Shown one piece after another: positions 1 to 9,307 of a stretch of DNA of 64,000 nucleotides. The stretch covers positions 62,001 to 126,000 of the forward strand of contig CAYPBK010000002.1 of assembly GCA_964408955.1 (NCBI GenBank), given 5' to 3'. Source of the DNA: JAAYKT01 sp964408955. GTDB taxonomy: Bacteria; Bacillota; Clostridia; Lutisporales; Lutisporaceae. The notes under the pieces were generated by a model. It saw nothing but the letters and a program-made list of their open reading frames with translations. It searched no databases and was not told the origin of the DNA. The translations under genes and the position numbers were made by a program. The stretch's first letter is position 1; every line of letters begins with the position of its first letter.

Positions 1-755
1 GGTGAAACCAGCTTAAAGAATCTCCCGGGACTAAAATTTGCAAGCAATTTCAAGGAGCCTCCGTATATTAGGATAGCATGCAGAATACATCCCAAATAGA
101 CTACAACTATTACTTTTAATAATGGCAAAAGTACCTTTGGTCCGTTAACAGCTACAACCGGGATAATGAGTGCAAATACACCGTAAGGCGCAAACCTCAT
201 AATGGCTTCCGTCATCTTATACATAGCCTCTGCTAAAGCTTCAAAGCCACCTCTAAGTGGTTTACCTTTATCCCCCACTGCCATTATACTACTACCCAGC
301 ATTAGGGCGAATACAATTATCTGAAGCATATTCCCATCTACAACAGCTTTAAAGGGGTTTGATGGAATAATGTTTAATAATGTGTCAATAAATTTTGGTA
401 TTTCCTTAGCATCAGCAGCGGCATCTACAGGAATAGTATATCCTGCTCCCACTTTTAATAAATTTGCCAGTATAAGACCTAATATTACTGCAAAAGCTGT
501 CGTTAGCAAGAAATATACAAGTGTTTTCCCCCCGATTCGTCCTATTTTCTTGACATCTCCTAAACCAAATGTGCCTACAACTAGGGATGCCAACACCAAT
601 GGCACTACTATAAGTTTAATTAAGTTCAAAAATAGTGTACCAAAAGGTTTAATATAATTGTTAGCAACCTCCGGGGAGCCCTGAAGCATGATACCTACTA
701 CAATACCTAAAATTAAAGCTATTAGTATTTTTGTTGATAAATTCAATTTTTTCAT
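1..755 (-). CDS. Dicarboxylate/amino acid:cation symporter (DAACS), 3' end outside window
   Basis: Minus-strand reading frame open from an ATG at 755 to the left edge, so the C-terminal part is missing. A GGAGGTG ribosome binding site sits just upstream (about 761-767). The visible ~250 residues are a chain of hydrophobic segments with features of the glutamate/aspartate/C4-dicarboxylate:Na+/H+ symporter family: an N-terminal helix ending in GIMLQG, a KLIVVPLVL segment, and FAPYGVFALI in the later transmembrane region. The family moves acidic amino acids or dicarboxylates inward with cations. Substrate cannot be set because the C-terminal binding-site hairpins and helices lie outside the window. 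It is divergent from trmB, with about 200 bases of promoter region between. Confidence 0.88.
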   Translation of the reverse strand, partial: MKKLNLSTKILIALILGIVVGIMLQGSPEVANNYIKPFGTLFLNLIKLIVVPLVLASLVVGTFGLGDVKKIGRIGGKTLVYFLLTTAFAVILGLILANLLKVGAGYTIPVDAAADAKEIPKFIDTLLNIIPSNPFKAVVDGNMLQIIVFALMLGSSIMAVGDKGKPLRGGFEALAEAMYKMTEAIMRFAPYGVFALIIPVVAVNGPKVLLPLLKVIVVVYLGCILHAILIYGGSLKLLANFSPGRFFKLVS

Positions 756-888
756 TAATACACCTCCTTCCCTAGTTATTAATATTAAAATTAGTATTTA
801 GTTATGCTTACTATAATTATGATATAATTTCATTTGTCTATAATCCCATGATTTTATTTTGTAGTTTTATATTCAAAAGTTTAATATA

Positions 889-917
889 TTGGATTTATTA
901 AATCTAAAGTATATAAT
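889..917 (+). promoter_or_regulatory. Sigma-A-like promoter for trmB
   Basis: TTGGAT (889-894), a 17-base spacer, then TATAAT (912-917), 35 bases before the trmB start. Match to the vegetative consensus is good; no experimental support. Confidence 0.6.
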
Positions 918-952
918 ACTTTTAGTACTTATAAATATTTGGGGAGGTTAGT

Positions 953-1600
953 ATGAGACTTAGAACAAAACCGAAGGCTTTGGAAACTTTATTAGCAAAT
1001 CAACATATTATCGTTTTTAAACCGGAGGAGCATAAAAGTATATGGCATCAGCATTTTAATAACGACAACCCTATCTATGTTGAATTAGGAACAGGTAAAG
1101 GTCAATTCATAGTTTTGAATGCAAGGAATAATCCCGGGATAAATTATATCGGCATTGATTCAAAGAATGAAGTCCTTTATATGGCTTTAAAAAAAACACT
1201 TAATAATGATGTGTCAAATCTAGCCCTATTACCTTTCAATATTGAAAATATTGAGGAGGTATTCGGGGTTAATGAGGTAGATAGGCTATTTATCAATTTT
1301 TCAGACCCATGGCCTAAAGCAAGGCATGCTAAAAGACGTTTAACCAATAAACGATTCTTAGAAAAATATAAAAACTTTCTAAAGGATGAAGCCATGATTA
1401 TTTTTAAAACTGATAACAGGCAATTTTTTGATTACAGTATACCAGAATTTGAAGCTGCATCCTTAGATATTGTTGATATTACTTATGATTTGGAAAAGGA
1501 AATGGATAAGGAAAATATACCGACAGAATATGAAGAAAAATTTATGGTGAAAGGTGTAAAGATCAATAGGCTAAAAGCCATTTACCGTAGTAAAGATTAA
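953..1600 (+). CDS. trmB: tRNA (guanine-N7-)-methyltransferase TrmB
   Basis: 215 residues, the normal size of the family. It methylates N7 of G46 in the variable loop of tRNAs using S-adenosylmethionine. The SAM-binding motif I is seen as VELGTGKGQFI near residue 44, and the family signature FSDPWPKARHAKRRL, with its catalytic Asp, lies near residue 115. ATG start with GGGGAGG about 8 bases upstream and a good promoter at 889-917. It stands alone as a single-gene unit, followed by a fold-back repeat and a terminator. Identification is secure. Confidence 0.95.
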   Translation: MRLRTKPKALETLLANQHIIVFKPEEHKSIWHQHFNNDNPIYVELGTGKGQFIVLNARNNPGINYIGIDSKNEVLYMALKKTLNNDVSNLALLPFNIENIEEVFGVNEVDRLFINFSDPWPKARHAKRRLTNKRFLEKYKNFLKDEAMIIFKTDNRQFFDYSIPEFEAASLDIVDITYDLEKEMDKENIPTEYEEKFMVKGVKINRLKAIYRSKD

Positions 1601-1701
1601 TAAACTATAACAAAAAAGCTAATATATACATAGCATAAACAGTAACAATAATTTAAAAGTTACTATACACAGATTTTTTTAGATTATTAATATTTGATAA
1701 A

Positions 1702-1833
1702 GATTGCATTGTGGAGAGACTTAGAATCTGTTAGCGCAGTGGAGGATCAGTTGCGTCAACTGTTTGAGCGAAGCGAGTTTTGGCGCAACCCGGAACAAGC
1801 TTACAGATTATTAGTCTTGGAACTCCTGCAATC
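1702..1833. repeat. 132-bp imperfect fold-back element in intergenic DNA
   Basis: Outer arms GATTGCA (1702-1708) and TGCAATC (1827-1833) are complementary. A further pair, AATCTGTTAGC (1725-1735) with GCTTACAGATT (1799-1809), matches at 10 of 11 positions. Inside are a short perfect hairpin CAGTTG-CGT-CAACTG (1749-1763) and a GTTGCG/CGCAAC pair around the mirror-symmetric GAGCGAAGCGAG (1766-1777). It is more GC-rich than its surroundings and has no convincing reading frame. It resembles the small non-autonomous palindromic elements spread between genes in many Clostridia, or a structured RNA. No second copy was seen in this window. Confidence 0.55.
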
Positions 1834-1890
1834 GTATCAAATATAATAAGCTATGCTGAAACTATAGTTATATATGAATAGTAAATTTTA

Positions 1891-1925
1891 AAATACCCGC
1901 CCGGATATCCGGGTTTTTCTTTTTG
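1891..1925 (+). terminator. Rho-independent terminator, trmB unit
   Basis: CCCGGATATCCGGG (1900-1913) folds on itself and is followed by TTTTTCTTTTT. It closes the trmB transcript and separates it from the ArsR gene. Confidence 0.7.
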
Positions 1926-1945
1926 TTGCATTTTTTTACTAAAAG

Positions 1946-1987
1946 TGATATCATTATATTGTAATATATGAATATATAGATATATCA
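1946..1987. promoter_or_regulatory. Possible operator ahead of the ArsR-type gene
   Basis: An AT-rich dyad-like stretch, TGATAT (1946-1951) ... ATATCA (1982-1987), with ATATAT repeats between, sits 28 bases before the regulator's start. ArsR-family repressors usually bind AT-rich imperfect palindromes overlapping their own promoter. Assignment is by position and symmetry only. Confidence 0.3.
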
Positions 1988-2014
1988 GATTGTAAAGGAG
2001 AGTGCGAGTTATTT

Positions 2015-2299
2015 ATGGATGAAGGTTTTGAAAAATATATCGATACGGCGGAATTTTTAAAGGTATTGGCTCATCCTGTCAGGCTATGCATTGTAAAAGG
2101 CCTTTTGGAAAACGGCTCCTGCAACGTCAGTCATATGCAATACTGCCTTGAACTCCCACAGTCAACTATATCCCAACATTTACAAAAACTGAAAGCTGCG
2201 GGTTTAATAAAAGGCGAACGCAAGGGCTTGGAGGTTAAATACAGCGTTTGTGACGAAAGAATTTCTTCCTTGCTTGGTTCAATTTTTAGTGACAAATGA
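2015..2299 (+). CDS. ArsR/SmtB-family regulator, probable thiol-redox sensor
   Basis: 94 residues forming one winged helix-turn-helix. LAHPVRLCIVKGLL (about residues 19-32) is the typical first helix pair and QSTISQHLQKLKAAGLIKG is the recognition helix leading into the wing. Cysteines at about 25, 37, 44 and 79 are possible sensing residues; the CxC metal site of ArsR and the acidic/His sites of CzrA are not evident. ATG at 2015 with AAAGGAG 14 bases upstream. It lies 52 bases before a CoA-disulfide reductase/sulfurtransferase fusion and is very likely its repressor, comparable in arrangement to the persulfide sensors BigR/SqrR (inference from context). Confidence 0.85.
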   Translation: MDEGFEKYIDTAEFLKVLAHPVRLCIVKGLLENGSCNVSHMQYCLELPQSTISQHLQKLKAAGLIKGERKGLEVKYSVCDERISSLLGSIFSDK

Positions 2300-2351
2300 A
2301 CCGACATTGTTAACGAATTAAGCTTATTAAATTAATTATGGGGGTTATAAT

Positions 2352-4796
2352 ATGAGAAAAAAAGTATTAATTATCGGCGGTGTTGCTGGTGGTGCAACGG
2401 CGGCAACGAGACTAAGGAGATTGGATGAGGATGCTGAGATTATCATGTTTGAACGGGGAGAATACGTATCCTATGCCAATTGCGGTTTGCCCTATTACAT
2501 AGGAGGGCATATTAAGGAGAGGGAAAAGCTTCTTATTAATACAGCAGAAGACATCACAAAAAAGTATGATATCGATATAAGACCTTTTAATGAAGTCATT
2601 TCTATTGACACAGAAAACAAAACAGTGAAAGTAAAGACAAAAAACGATACCATATATGACGAAAGCTATGACAGTATTATATTATCTCCCGGGGCAAAAC
2701 CTGTTAAGCCACCAATCCCAGGAATAGACAACCCAAAGATTTTTTCCTTAAGAACAGTACCGGATACAGATAAAATCAAAGAATTTGTGGAAAACAAAAA
2801 TCCTAAATCCGCAGTGGTTATAGGGGGCGGTTTTATCGGAGTTGAGGTCGCAGAAAACCTTATTCACAGAAATATTGCCGTGACTTTAGTAGAGGCAGTT
2901 CCCCATATCCTTGCACCTTTTGATTCGGATATGGTCGTAATAGCTGAAAAAGAAATGGAGCAAAACGGTGTTAAACTTATTTTAGGCGACGGGGTGCAGT
3001 CTTTCGAGGAAACGGATGATTCAATGGGTATAACATTAAACAGTGGTACGAAGCTTAGGGCTGATATGGTTATTCTGTCCATTGGAGTTTCTCCGGATAC
3101 GGCATTTTTAAAAGGATCAGGTATTAATTTGGGACCTAAAGGTCATATTATCGTAGATAACAAGATGGAAACAAATATCAAAGGGATTTATGCGGTAGGA
3201 GATGCCATAGAAGTTATTGATTATATAACAAAAAAAATATCTGCAATTCCTTTGGCAGGACCTGCAAATAGACAAGGGCGAATCGCCGCCGATAATATTT
3301 CCGGTTTGTCCACCGTGTATAAAGGTACCCAAGGCACTTCCATATTAAAAATCTTTGATTTGGTTGCAGGAAGCACAGGGGCAAACGAAAAAACATTGCA
3401 AAGAAATGATATGGAATACAAAACCGTAATAGTTCATCCTAATTCCCATGGTGAGTATTATCCGGGAGCATTACCTTTGACCATAAAATTAATTTTTGAT
3501 TTAGACAGTAAAGTCTTGGGTGCACAAATCCTTGGTTATGAAGGAGTGGACAAAAGAGTCGACGTAATTGCCTCTTTAATAGGCATGAACGGGACGATAA
3601 AAGATTTAACAGAGTTAGAATTGGCTTATGCACCTCCTTATTCCTCAGCTAAGGATCCGGTGAATATGGCGGGATATCTTGCGGAGAATATATTAAATGA
3701 TATGGTATCCTTTATCAATGTATCGGAATTTGAAAAAATTGATAAAGAAAGCACAATTGTTTTGGATATCAGCACTCCAACGGAATACGAAACAAATCAT
3801 ATCCCCGGAGCGATAAATATACCTTTGGAAACCCTTAGAAAAAGGTTAGTGGAATTAGATAAAGAAAAAGATATAATCGTGTATTGCCACGTAGGTCAAA
3901 GAGGTTATTTGGCAAATAAAATTTTAAGACACAATGGTTTCGATGTTAAAAGTTTAAGCGGCGGATTCAAAAGCTACATGCAGCAAAGCTTTAAGCCGGG
4001 CATGGATAACCCCTTTGGTGATGGTGTTGACAATTCTGATATAGTGATAGAAAATCCAGACAAAGAATTGGATGCAAAAGGACTGTGCTGTCCGGGACCT
4101 CTACTACGGGTAAAATCAGCTGTCGATGAAATGGAAAATGGCCAGATACTAAAAGTGATGGCTACGGATTTAGGTTTTTATGAGGATATTATCGCCTGGT
4201 CTAAAAGAACTGATAATGAGCTTATAAGTGTCAACAGAGAAGGAGTTAATATAGTCGCCTTTTTAAAAAAAGGTAAAGAGCCATCTTCATTAGAGTCATA
4301 TAAAGCTTCTGAAAAACCAATAGGTAGAGATAATAAAACCATAATAGTATTTAGTGGGGATTTGGATAAAGCAATAGCATCTTTCATTATAGCCAATGGC
4401 GCTGCCTCCATGGGCAAAAAGGTAACAATGTTTTTTACCTTCTGGGGTTTAAATATATTACGTAAGCCTGAAAGTATGAAGGTTCAAAAATCCTTTATGG
4501 ATAAAATGTTCAGCTCAATGATGCCACGAGGCAGCGAAAAATTAGGCTTATCCAAAATGAACATGATGGGTATGGGAGCTAAAATGATTAGAAGCGTGAT
4601 GAAGAATAAGAATATCAATTCGCTTGAGGAATTAATAAAAGCAGCTATGGATAGCGGTGTCGAAATTGTCGCTTGCCAGATGTCCATGGATGTAATGGGA
4701 CTTCACAAAGAGGAATTGATTGACGGAATTAAGGTAGCCGGTGTCGGTTATTATCTAGGTGAAGCCGAAGACTCTAATGTCAATCTCTTTATTTAA
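2352..4796 (+). CDS. CoA-disulfide/polysulfide reductase fused to rhodanese, TusA and DsrE domains
   Basis: 814 residues against about 440-560 for ordinary CoA-disulfide reductases. Residues 1-445 are the flavoprotein: FAD site GGVAGGATAATR at 9-20, redox Cys44 in YANCGLPYY, NAD(P)H site GGGFIGVEVAE near 158-168 and second FAD motif VGDA at 282-285. About 455-548 is a rhodanese domain with catalytic Cys512 in VYCHVGQRG. About 571-641 is a TusA-type domain with CCPGP (Cys579/580). About 662-814 is a DsrE/F-like domain with Cys775. The order suggests sulfane sulfur reduced or handed from domain to domain in the cytoplasm. It follows the ArsR gene by 52 bases and ends at a strong terminator. Physiological substrate (CoA persulfide, polysulfide, CoA disulfide) is not determined by sequence. 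Confidence 0.92.
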   Translation: MRKKVLIIGGVAGGATAATRLRRLDEDAEIIMFERGEYVSYANCGLPYYIGGHIKEREKLLINTAEDITKKYDIDIRPFNEVISIDTENKTVKVKTKNDTIYDESYDSIILSPGAKPVKPPIPGIDNPKIFSLRTVPDTDKIKEFVENKNPKSAVVIGGGFIGVEVAENLIHRNIAVTLVEAVPHILAPFDSDMVVIAEKEMEQNGVKLILGDGVQSFEETDDSMGITLNSGTKLRADMVILSIGVSPDTAFLKGSGINLGPKGHIIVDNKMETNIKGIYAVGDAIEVIDYITKKISAIPLAGPANRQGRIAADNISGLSTVYKGTQGTSILKIFDLVAGSTGANEKTLQRNDMEYKTVIVHPNSHGEYYPGALPLTIKLIFDLDSKVLGAQILGYEGVDKRVDVIASLIGMNGTIKDLTELELAYAPPYSSAKDPVNMAGYLAENILNDMVSFINVSEFEKIDKESTIVLDISTPTEYETNHIPGAINIPLETLRKRLVELDKEKDIIVYCHVGQRGYLANKILRHNGFDVKSLSGGFKSYMQQSFKPGMDNPFGDGVDNSDIVIENPDKELDAKGLCCPGPLLRVKSAVDEMENGQILKVMATDLGFYEDIIAWSKRTDNELISVNREGVNIVAFLKKGKEPSSLESYKASEKPIGRDNKTIIVFSGDLDKAIASFIIANGAASMGKKVTMFFTFWGLNILRKPESMKVQKSFMDKMFSSMMPRGSEKLGLSKMNMMGMGAKMIRSVMKNKNINSLEELIKAAMDSGVEIVACQMSMDVMGLHKEELIDGIKVAGVGYYLGEAEDSNVNLFI

Positions 4797-4804
4797 TAGC
4801 TTGA

Positions 4805-4856
4805 TTTACTATATAAAAAACAGGTGCGCAAACGCACCTGTTTTTTATATAGTAAA
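4805..4856. terminator. Bidirectional terminator, perfect 24-bp stem
   Basis: 4805-4828 and 4833-4856 are exact complements around a CAAA loop. The stem core is ACAGGTGCG/CGCACCTGT, flanked by A-runs on the left and T-runs on the right, so it works in both orientations. It serves the reductase fusion from one side and the chemoreceptor gene from the other. Confidence 0.9.
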
Positions 4857-4865
4857 TGGGAGGCT

Positions 4866-6467
4866 TTAATTCTCGTTTACATTTATATCTGCTAAAATAA
4901 CTCCTGCGATTATACCATTCTTATACAGGGGTACAGATACGGAAATATTATAATTATTTGTAAAGGATGAGACATATTCTTTGCTTATAAAGGTCTCTCC
5001 TTTCATTGCATTCACAAAATATGGTCTGGCACTGCGGTCTCTTAATTCTTGTGGCAAATCAACTGTCGCCCCTACCAAGTGACCACTCTTGTTTATATAA
5101 GCCATTAGCTCTATATAGGGCAGAGTCTTTCGTTCCTTTTCCAAATAGCTTACTAGTTCCGGCTCCTCCATACCCGCTATTTCTTCCTGCTTACCTATCT
5201 TTGTAAGCATTTCTTTTGTCTTTTCTATTTTCTCTTGTATATCATCAGTAATTCTAAACCCCGTCGTGAAATTCTCGACAATACTGTTACTGTACTGGAT
5301 GGCATTGTTTAGAATAAGCACAGAATTATACATTGTTTCTATTATTGATAGCTGTTCTTGGGTTGAGGCGGTGATTTCTTCAGAAACAGCAGCGTTTTGT
5401 TCTGTCATTTCGTATATTGTTTGAGTTGCTGTTTTAATATCCTCTATTTTCTCTTTTTGCTTTGCCGTCATTGTAACTATGGCTTCCGCAGCTTTCCTGT
5501 TTCCATCTACTGCTTCATTGATGGCATCGGCTTTGTCCAGTGCTTTTTTAGCGTATGTAACATTGTTTCCTATTACATCTGTTTGAATTTTAATATTTGA
5601 AGTCAACCTGTCAATCTCGCCAATTATATTGTCAACCAAATCCTTTATCTTCTTAGCTGAAGCTGATGAATCATCGGCAAGCTTGCTTACTTCTCCAGCG
5701 ACGACGGCAAAGCCCCTGCCAGCCTCTCCCGCACGAGCAGCCTCTATGGAAGCGTTAAGTGAAAGCAGATGTGTTTGCGATGCTATTGCCTCTACGGCTT
5801 CTGTTATAGTGAATATATGCCTTATGGATTTGTCCAATTCAACCATATCACTTAGTACTTTGTCATTATAATCCTTTATTTCCTCTACCTTTTTAAAGGT
5901 CTCACGAAAAGTTTCAAAACTCTCCTCCACAATTTCTTTAGATTCCTTTGCAACCTTAAGGGACAGATTAGCGTTCTCGAATATTTCCTCTACTCCCTGC
6001 CCAAATACCTCCATGTTATTGCTTACTTTGCCCGTGGATTCTGCCTGACTGTTAACAGCCTCTGCAATACCTTGAGTAGTTGAAGCTATTTCTCCTGCGG
6101 TAATTCTAAGGTTTTCCGTTTGAATTTTCATGTTGCCTGCTTCAAAATCAGTTATTTCTGAGGAGTTAATATACTCCCCCACCAACTTTCTAATCTTTTC
6201 TAAATACTCGTTTATTCTATTTCCTACTTGATTAATGGCATCAATATTAGACTTTTTTATATTTACATTGAGCTGTCCGTTTACTATCCGGGTAAAATTA
6301 TCCCGTAAAAATCTAATAGCTCTATGGATAGTAGAAAGTATAAAAATATTTAATAATACCAACATTGCGATTGCAGATATCAGGACAATAATATTATCTC
6401 TCATATACACTGCTGCGGTGCCTATAACAATGTCAACCAATATTAAGCCCCACATCATCTTATCCAT
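4866..6467 (-). CDS. Methyl-accepting chemotaxis protein with C-terminal Cache-like domain
   Basis: 533 residues. Two hydrophobic segments lie within the first ~50 residues with almost no loop between them, so there is no large outside sensing domain. A HAMP-like linker and the coiled-coil signalling domain follow; the hairpin tip includes EAIASQTHLLSLNASIEAAR and GRGFAVVAGEVSKLA, the CheA/CheW contact region. After the signalling domain come ~110 further residues (about 420-533) with a Cache/PDC pattern: RSARPYFVNAMKG, YNISVSVPLYKNG, GVILADI. That domain normally sits outside the cell; here it would be cytoplasmic. ATG with GGAGG upstream; monocistronic, facing a shared terminator. Confidence 0.9.
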   Translation of the reverse strand: MDKMMWGLILVDIVIGTAAVYMRDNIIVLISAIAMLVLLNIFILSTIHRAIRFLRDNFTRIVNGQLNVNIKKSNIDAINQVGNRINEYLEKIRKLVGEYINSSEITDFEAGNMKIQTENLRITAGEIASTTQGIAEAVNSQAESTGKVSNNMEVFGQGVEEIFENANLSLKVAKESKEIVEESFETFRETFKKVEEIKDYNDKVLSDMVELDKSIRHIFTITEAVEAIASQTHLLSLNASIEAARAGEAGRGFAVVAGEVSKLADDSSASAKKIKDLVDNIIGEIDRLTSNIKIQTDVIGNNVTYAKKALDKADAINEAVDGNRKAAEAIVTMTAKQKEKIEDIKTATQTIYEMTEQNAAVSEEITASTQEQLSIIETMYNSVLILNNAIQYSNSIVENFTTGFRITDDIQEKIEKTKEMLTKIGKQEEIAGMEEPELVSYLEKERKTLPYIELMAYINKSGHLVGATVDLPQELRDRSARPYFVNAMKGETFISKEYVSSFTNNYNISVSVPLYKNGIIAGVILADINVNEN

Positions 6468-6551
6468 ATAATAACCTCCATTAATTTAATATAATACAAT
6501 TATACACAAAATTCTCACAATAATAAATATTTGAAAGAAAAGTACGATTAA

Positions 6552-8177
6552 CTAATTGAAAAAAATATTGCTTTCCGGATTATTATGAGTTATTTTGGAA
6601 ATGTTCGTACCATGGTCGCTTATTCTTTCTAAATTTGTCAATATATCCAGAAATACAACTCCCGCATTAATATCACATTCTTTTTTATTGAGCCTGAGAA
6701 TATGATTATCTCTTAACTTATCCCTTAGATAATCAACTTTAGACTCATTTTTTTCTACTTCTTTCATGATGGCTTCGTCATTGGTTTTTAAAGCCAAAAA
6801 TGCGTTGCCTAAAGTTTTATCGACAGCTTCATAGATTTCCTTTACCTCATCTATTGCAGTTTTAGAAAAAGTAATCTTATTATCTATTTTAAATTGTGCC
6901 AGCTCCACCAGATTTTCTGCATGGTCCCCTATCCTCTCCATATCGTGAACTTTATTAAAGAGAGATAAAACTTTATTAGATAATTCCAAGCTTATTGCGC
7001 TGTTTGAAACCTCTAAAAGGTATTCTATAATTTTCTTTTCCAGCTTATTAATTATTTCTTCATTTTTATATACTTCGTCAATGAGCTTTGAATCTCCTTT
7101 AATTATTGCATCTATACTTCTTCTTACATTCTCCCTGGCTATTTCCCCCATCCTTAGCAGTTCATTTATTATTTGTACTACTGCAACAGTGGGGGTTTCC
7201 AATAATCTTTTATCAAGAAAAACGAGCTTCGTCAGGTCTTGTATTTCCTCACCGGGCACTAATTTAGTAACAAAGGCAACTAAAACACCGGCAAAGGGCA
7301 GCTGTATAATCGTATTTGCAATATTAAAAAGGGTATGGGCGTTAGCTATTTGCCTCACTTCCTCTATTGAGGTATGAAGTACAATATATGTAATAGGTTT
7401 TAATAATATTAAAAATATTACAGTGCCAACTATATTGAATATCATATGCATTATAGCTGCTCTTTTCGCCGTAATATTTGTACCGATGCTGGCTAAGAGT
7501 GCCGTTACACAGGTGCCTATATTATCTCCAAAAAGTATAGGCAGCGCTGCTTCTATAGGTATTAGACCTTGAATAGCTAGTGCCTGCAATATACCGATTG
7601 TGGCACTACTGCTTTGGATAATGGCAGTAAGCAGAAAGCCTGTAAAGACGCCTAATATAGGATTATGATGGAGATCCATCATAAAATCAGTAAATTGAGG
7701 TATATCCTTTAATGGGCCCATGGCATTGCTCATGGAGTTCATTCCCATAAACAAAAGACCGAATCCCAATAAAAGCTCACCCATCTGTTTATAAGACTTT
7801 TTTCTGCTGAATAATATAAGAAAAGCCCCGATTATAATTGCATAAGGTATTATGTAGTTGAATTTAAATGCAATAATTTGGGCAGTCATTGTGGTGCCTA
7901 TGTTTGCCCCCATTATCACTCCCACGGATTGACTGAGATTTATAATCCCTGCATTTACAAGACCCACTACCATGACGGTAGTTGCACTACTGCTTTGTAT
8001 TATTGCCGTTATCCCTGCGCCGACAAGTACCGCAAGCATTCTGTTTCTGGTGACTATCTCCAGAAACTCCTTCATTTTGCCCCCGGCTGTTTTTTGTAAT
8101 GCATCAGACATGACCTTCATTCCATATAAAAACATGGCTAGACCTGTAAAAAGCCCGATAATCATGCTATACCACAA
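6552..8177 (-). CDS. Na+/phosphate cotransporter, NptA/YjbB type with PhoU-like tail
   Basis: 541 residues. The N-terminal ~310 residues hold two copies of the Na/Pi-cotransporter repeat, each with a QSSSATT/QSSSATI motif, and GANIGTT and GDNIGTC. The C-terminal ~200 residues are helical and PhoU-like (KVHDMERIGDHAENL, LTNLERISDHGTN). It is expected to move phosphate with sodium across the membrane. The start is TTG at 8177: AGGAGG lies 7 bases upstream and overlaps the stop codon of rodA (TAGGAGG), so translation is probably coupled. The first ATG is four codons further in. Confidence 0.9.
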   Translation of the reverse strand: MWYSMIIGLFTGLAMFLYGMKVMSDALQKTAGGKMKEFLEIVTRNRMLAVLVGAGITAIIQSSSATTVMVVGLVNAGIINLSQSVGVIMGANIGTTMTAQIIAFKFNYIIPYAIIIGAFLILFSRKKSYKQMGELLLGFGLLFMGMNSMSNAMGPLKDIPQFTDFMMDLHHNPILGVFTGFLLTAIIQSSSATIGILQALAIQGLIPIEAALPILFGDNIGTCVTALLASIGTNITAKRAAIMHMIFNIVGTVIFLILLKPITYIVLHTSIEEVRQIANAHTLFNIANTIIQLPFAGVLVAFVTKLVPGEEIQDLTKLVFLDKRLLETPTVAVVQIINELLRMGEIARENVRRSIDAIIKGDSKLIDEVYKNEEIINKLEKKIIEYLLEVSNSAISLELSNKVLSLFNKVHDMERIGDHAENLVELAQFKIDNKITFSKTAIDEVKEIYEAVDKTLGNAFLALKTNDEAIMKEVEKNESKVDYLRDKLRDNHILRLNKKECDINAGVVFLDILTNLERISDHGTNISKITHNNPESNIFFN

Positions 8178-8188
8178 CGCTGTCCCTC

Positions 8189-9307
8189 CTAAAATCTGAT
8201 TACCTGCCGCCTCATACCTACATTTAGGACTAAGCCTATAGCAATCATATTGGTTAATAAAGAACTTCCTCCATAGCTTATGAAAGGCAGAGGAATCCCA
8301 GTTACAGGCATAATTCCGATAGTCATACCTATGTTCTCCAATACATGGAACAAAAACATAGCCATGACCCCCACGGTAATATATTTACCGTAGTTATCTT
8401 TTGATATTTTTGCAATATACATGCATCTCATGATAAGCAATAAAAACAAAACTATAATAACCATAGAGCCTATAAGCCCAAACTCTTCACCTATTATGGA
8501 AAAAATAAAATCCGTATGCCTTTCAGGTATAAATCCAAGATTGTTTTGGGTCCCCTTGAATAAACCTTTACCTAATAGCTGACCAGAGCCTATGGCAATT
8601 TTTGATTGAATAACATGATAGCCTTTATCTAAAGGATCTAATTCTGGATTTAAAAAAACAAGAATTCTATGCTTTTGGTAAGGCTTAAGATAATAAAGCC
8701 ATAATATAGGTATGCTTACGATACCCGTCGTAAATATGCCCAAAATATATTTATAGTTCAGTCCCGCCGCATAAAGCATAAAGAATGTAAAGAATATGAA
8801 TACCAAGCCCGTGCCAAAGTCAGGCTGCAAGAGAATAAGACCTATTATAGGCAAAAAGTATAGAAAAAGCTGAGATAAACCTTTAAATGAATTTAAAATG
8901 CTTTCCTTCTTTTCCAATTGCTTGGCAAAGGTAAGGATAAAACCTATTTTTACGATTTCCGAAGGTTGAAAGCTCAATGGTCCCAAATCAATCCAGGATT
9001 TTGAGCCTCTCCTTTCTTTAGCAAAAATCAATACACCTATAAGCAATAATATATTGACGGCATATATTATTCTCTCCATCTCTCCGTAAGTGTTATAGTC
9101 AAAAAACAATACGGCTGCAATACCTATTATGCCAAGGACAAATGCTATTATTTGAATTTTAATATGGTTTAAGGAGCTGCCATAGGCTATACCCGTGGCG
9201 CTTGTTATCGCTACTATGCCTGCAGTCACCAGACATATTACTGAAATGATTATGCCTAAATCTATATTTTTGATAAGCCTTTTATCAATAAGCTTATTTG
9301 GCTTCAT
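8189..9307 (-). CDS. rodA: Rod shape-determining protein RodA (SEDS peptidoglycan polymerase)
   Basis: 372 residues with about ten membrane helices, the usual size. RodA polymerises lipid II glycan strands in the elongasome. Signatures seen: LGPLSFQPSEIVKIGFI, LLQPDFGTGLVF, GKGLFKGTQ, PERHTDFIFSIIGEE (containing the conserved catalytic Asp) and PLPFISYGGSSLL. ATG with GGGAG 8 bases upstream. Expressed from its own region downstream of a terminator at 9410-9432 and coupled to the Na/Pi transporter gene. FtsW is an alternative within the family, but context and the short N-terminus favour RodA. Confidence 0.9.
   Translation of the reverse strand: MKPNKLIDKRLIKNIDLGIIISVICLVTAGIVAITSATGIAYGSSLNHIKIQIIAFVLGIIGIAAVLFFDYNTYGEMERIIYAVNILLLIGVLIFAKERRGSKSWIDLGPLSFQPSEIVKIGFILTFAKQLEKKESILNSFKGLSQLFLYFLPIIGLILLQPDFGTGLVFIFFTFFMLYAAGLNYKYILGIFTTGIVSIPILWLYYLKPYQKHRILVFLNPELDPLDKGYHVIQSKIAIGSGQLLGKGLFKGTQNNLGFIPERHTDFIFSIIGEEFGLIGSMVIIVLFLLLIMRCMYIAKISKDNYGKYITVGVMAMFLFHVLENIGMTIGIMPVTGIPLPFISYGGSSLLTNMIAIGLVLNVGMRRQVIRF

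Noticed and set aside
1702..1833. Fold-back element considered as a tRNA or T-box
   Set aside because: No cloverleaf, T-loop GTTCGA or T-box core could be placed.
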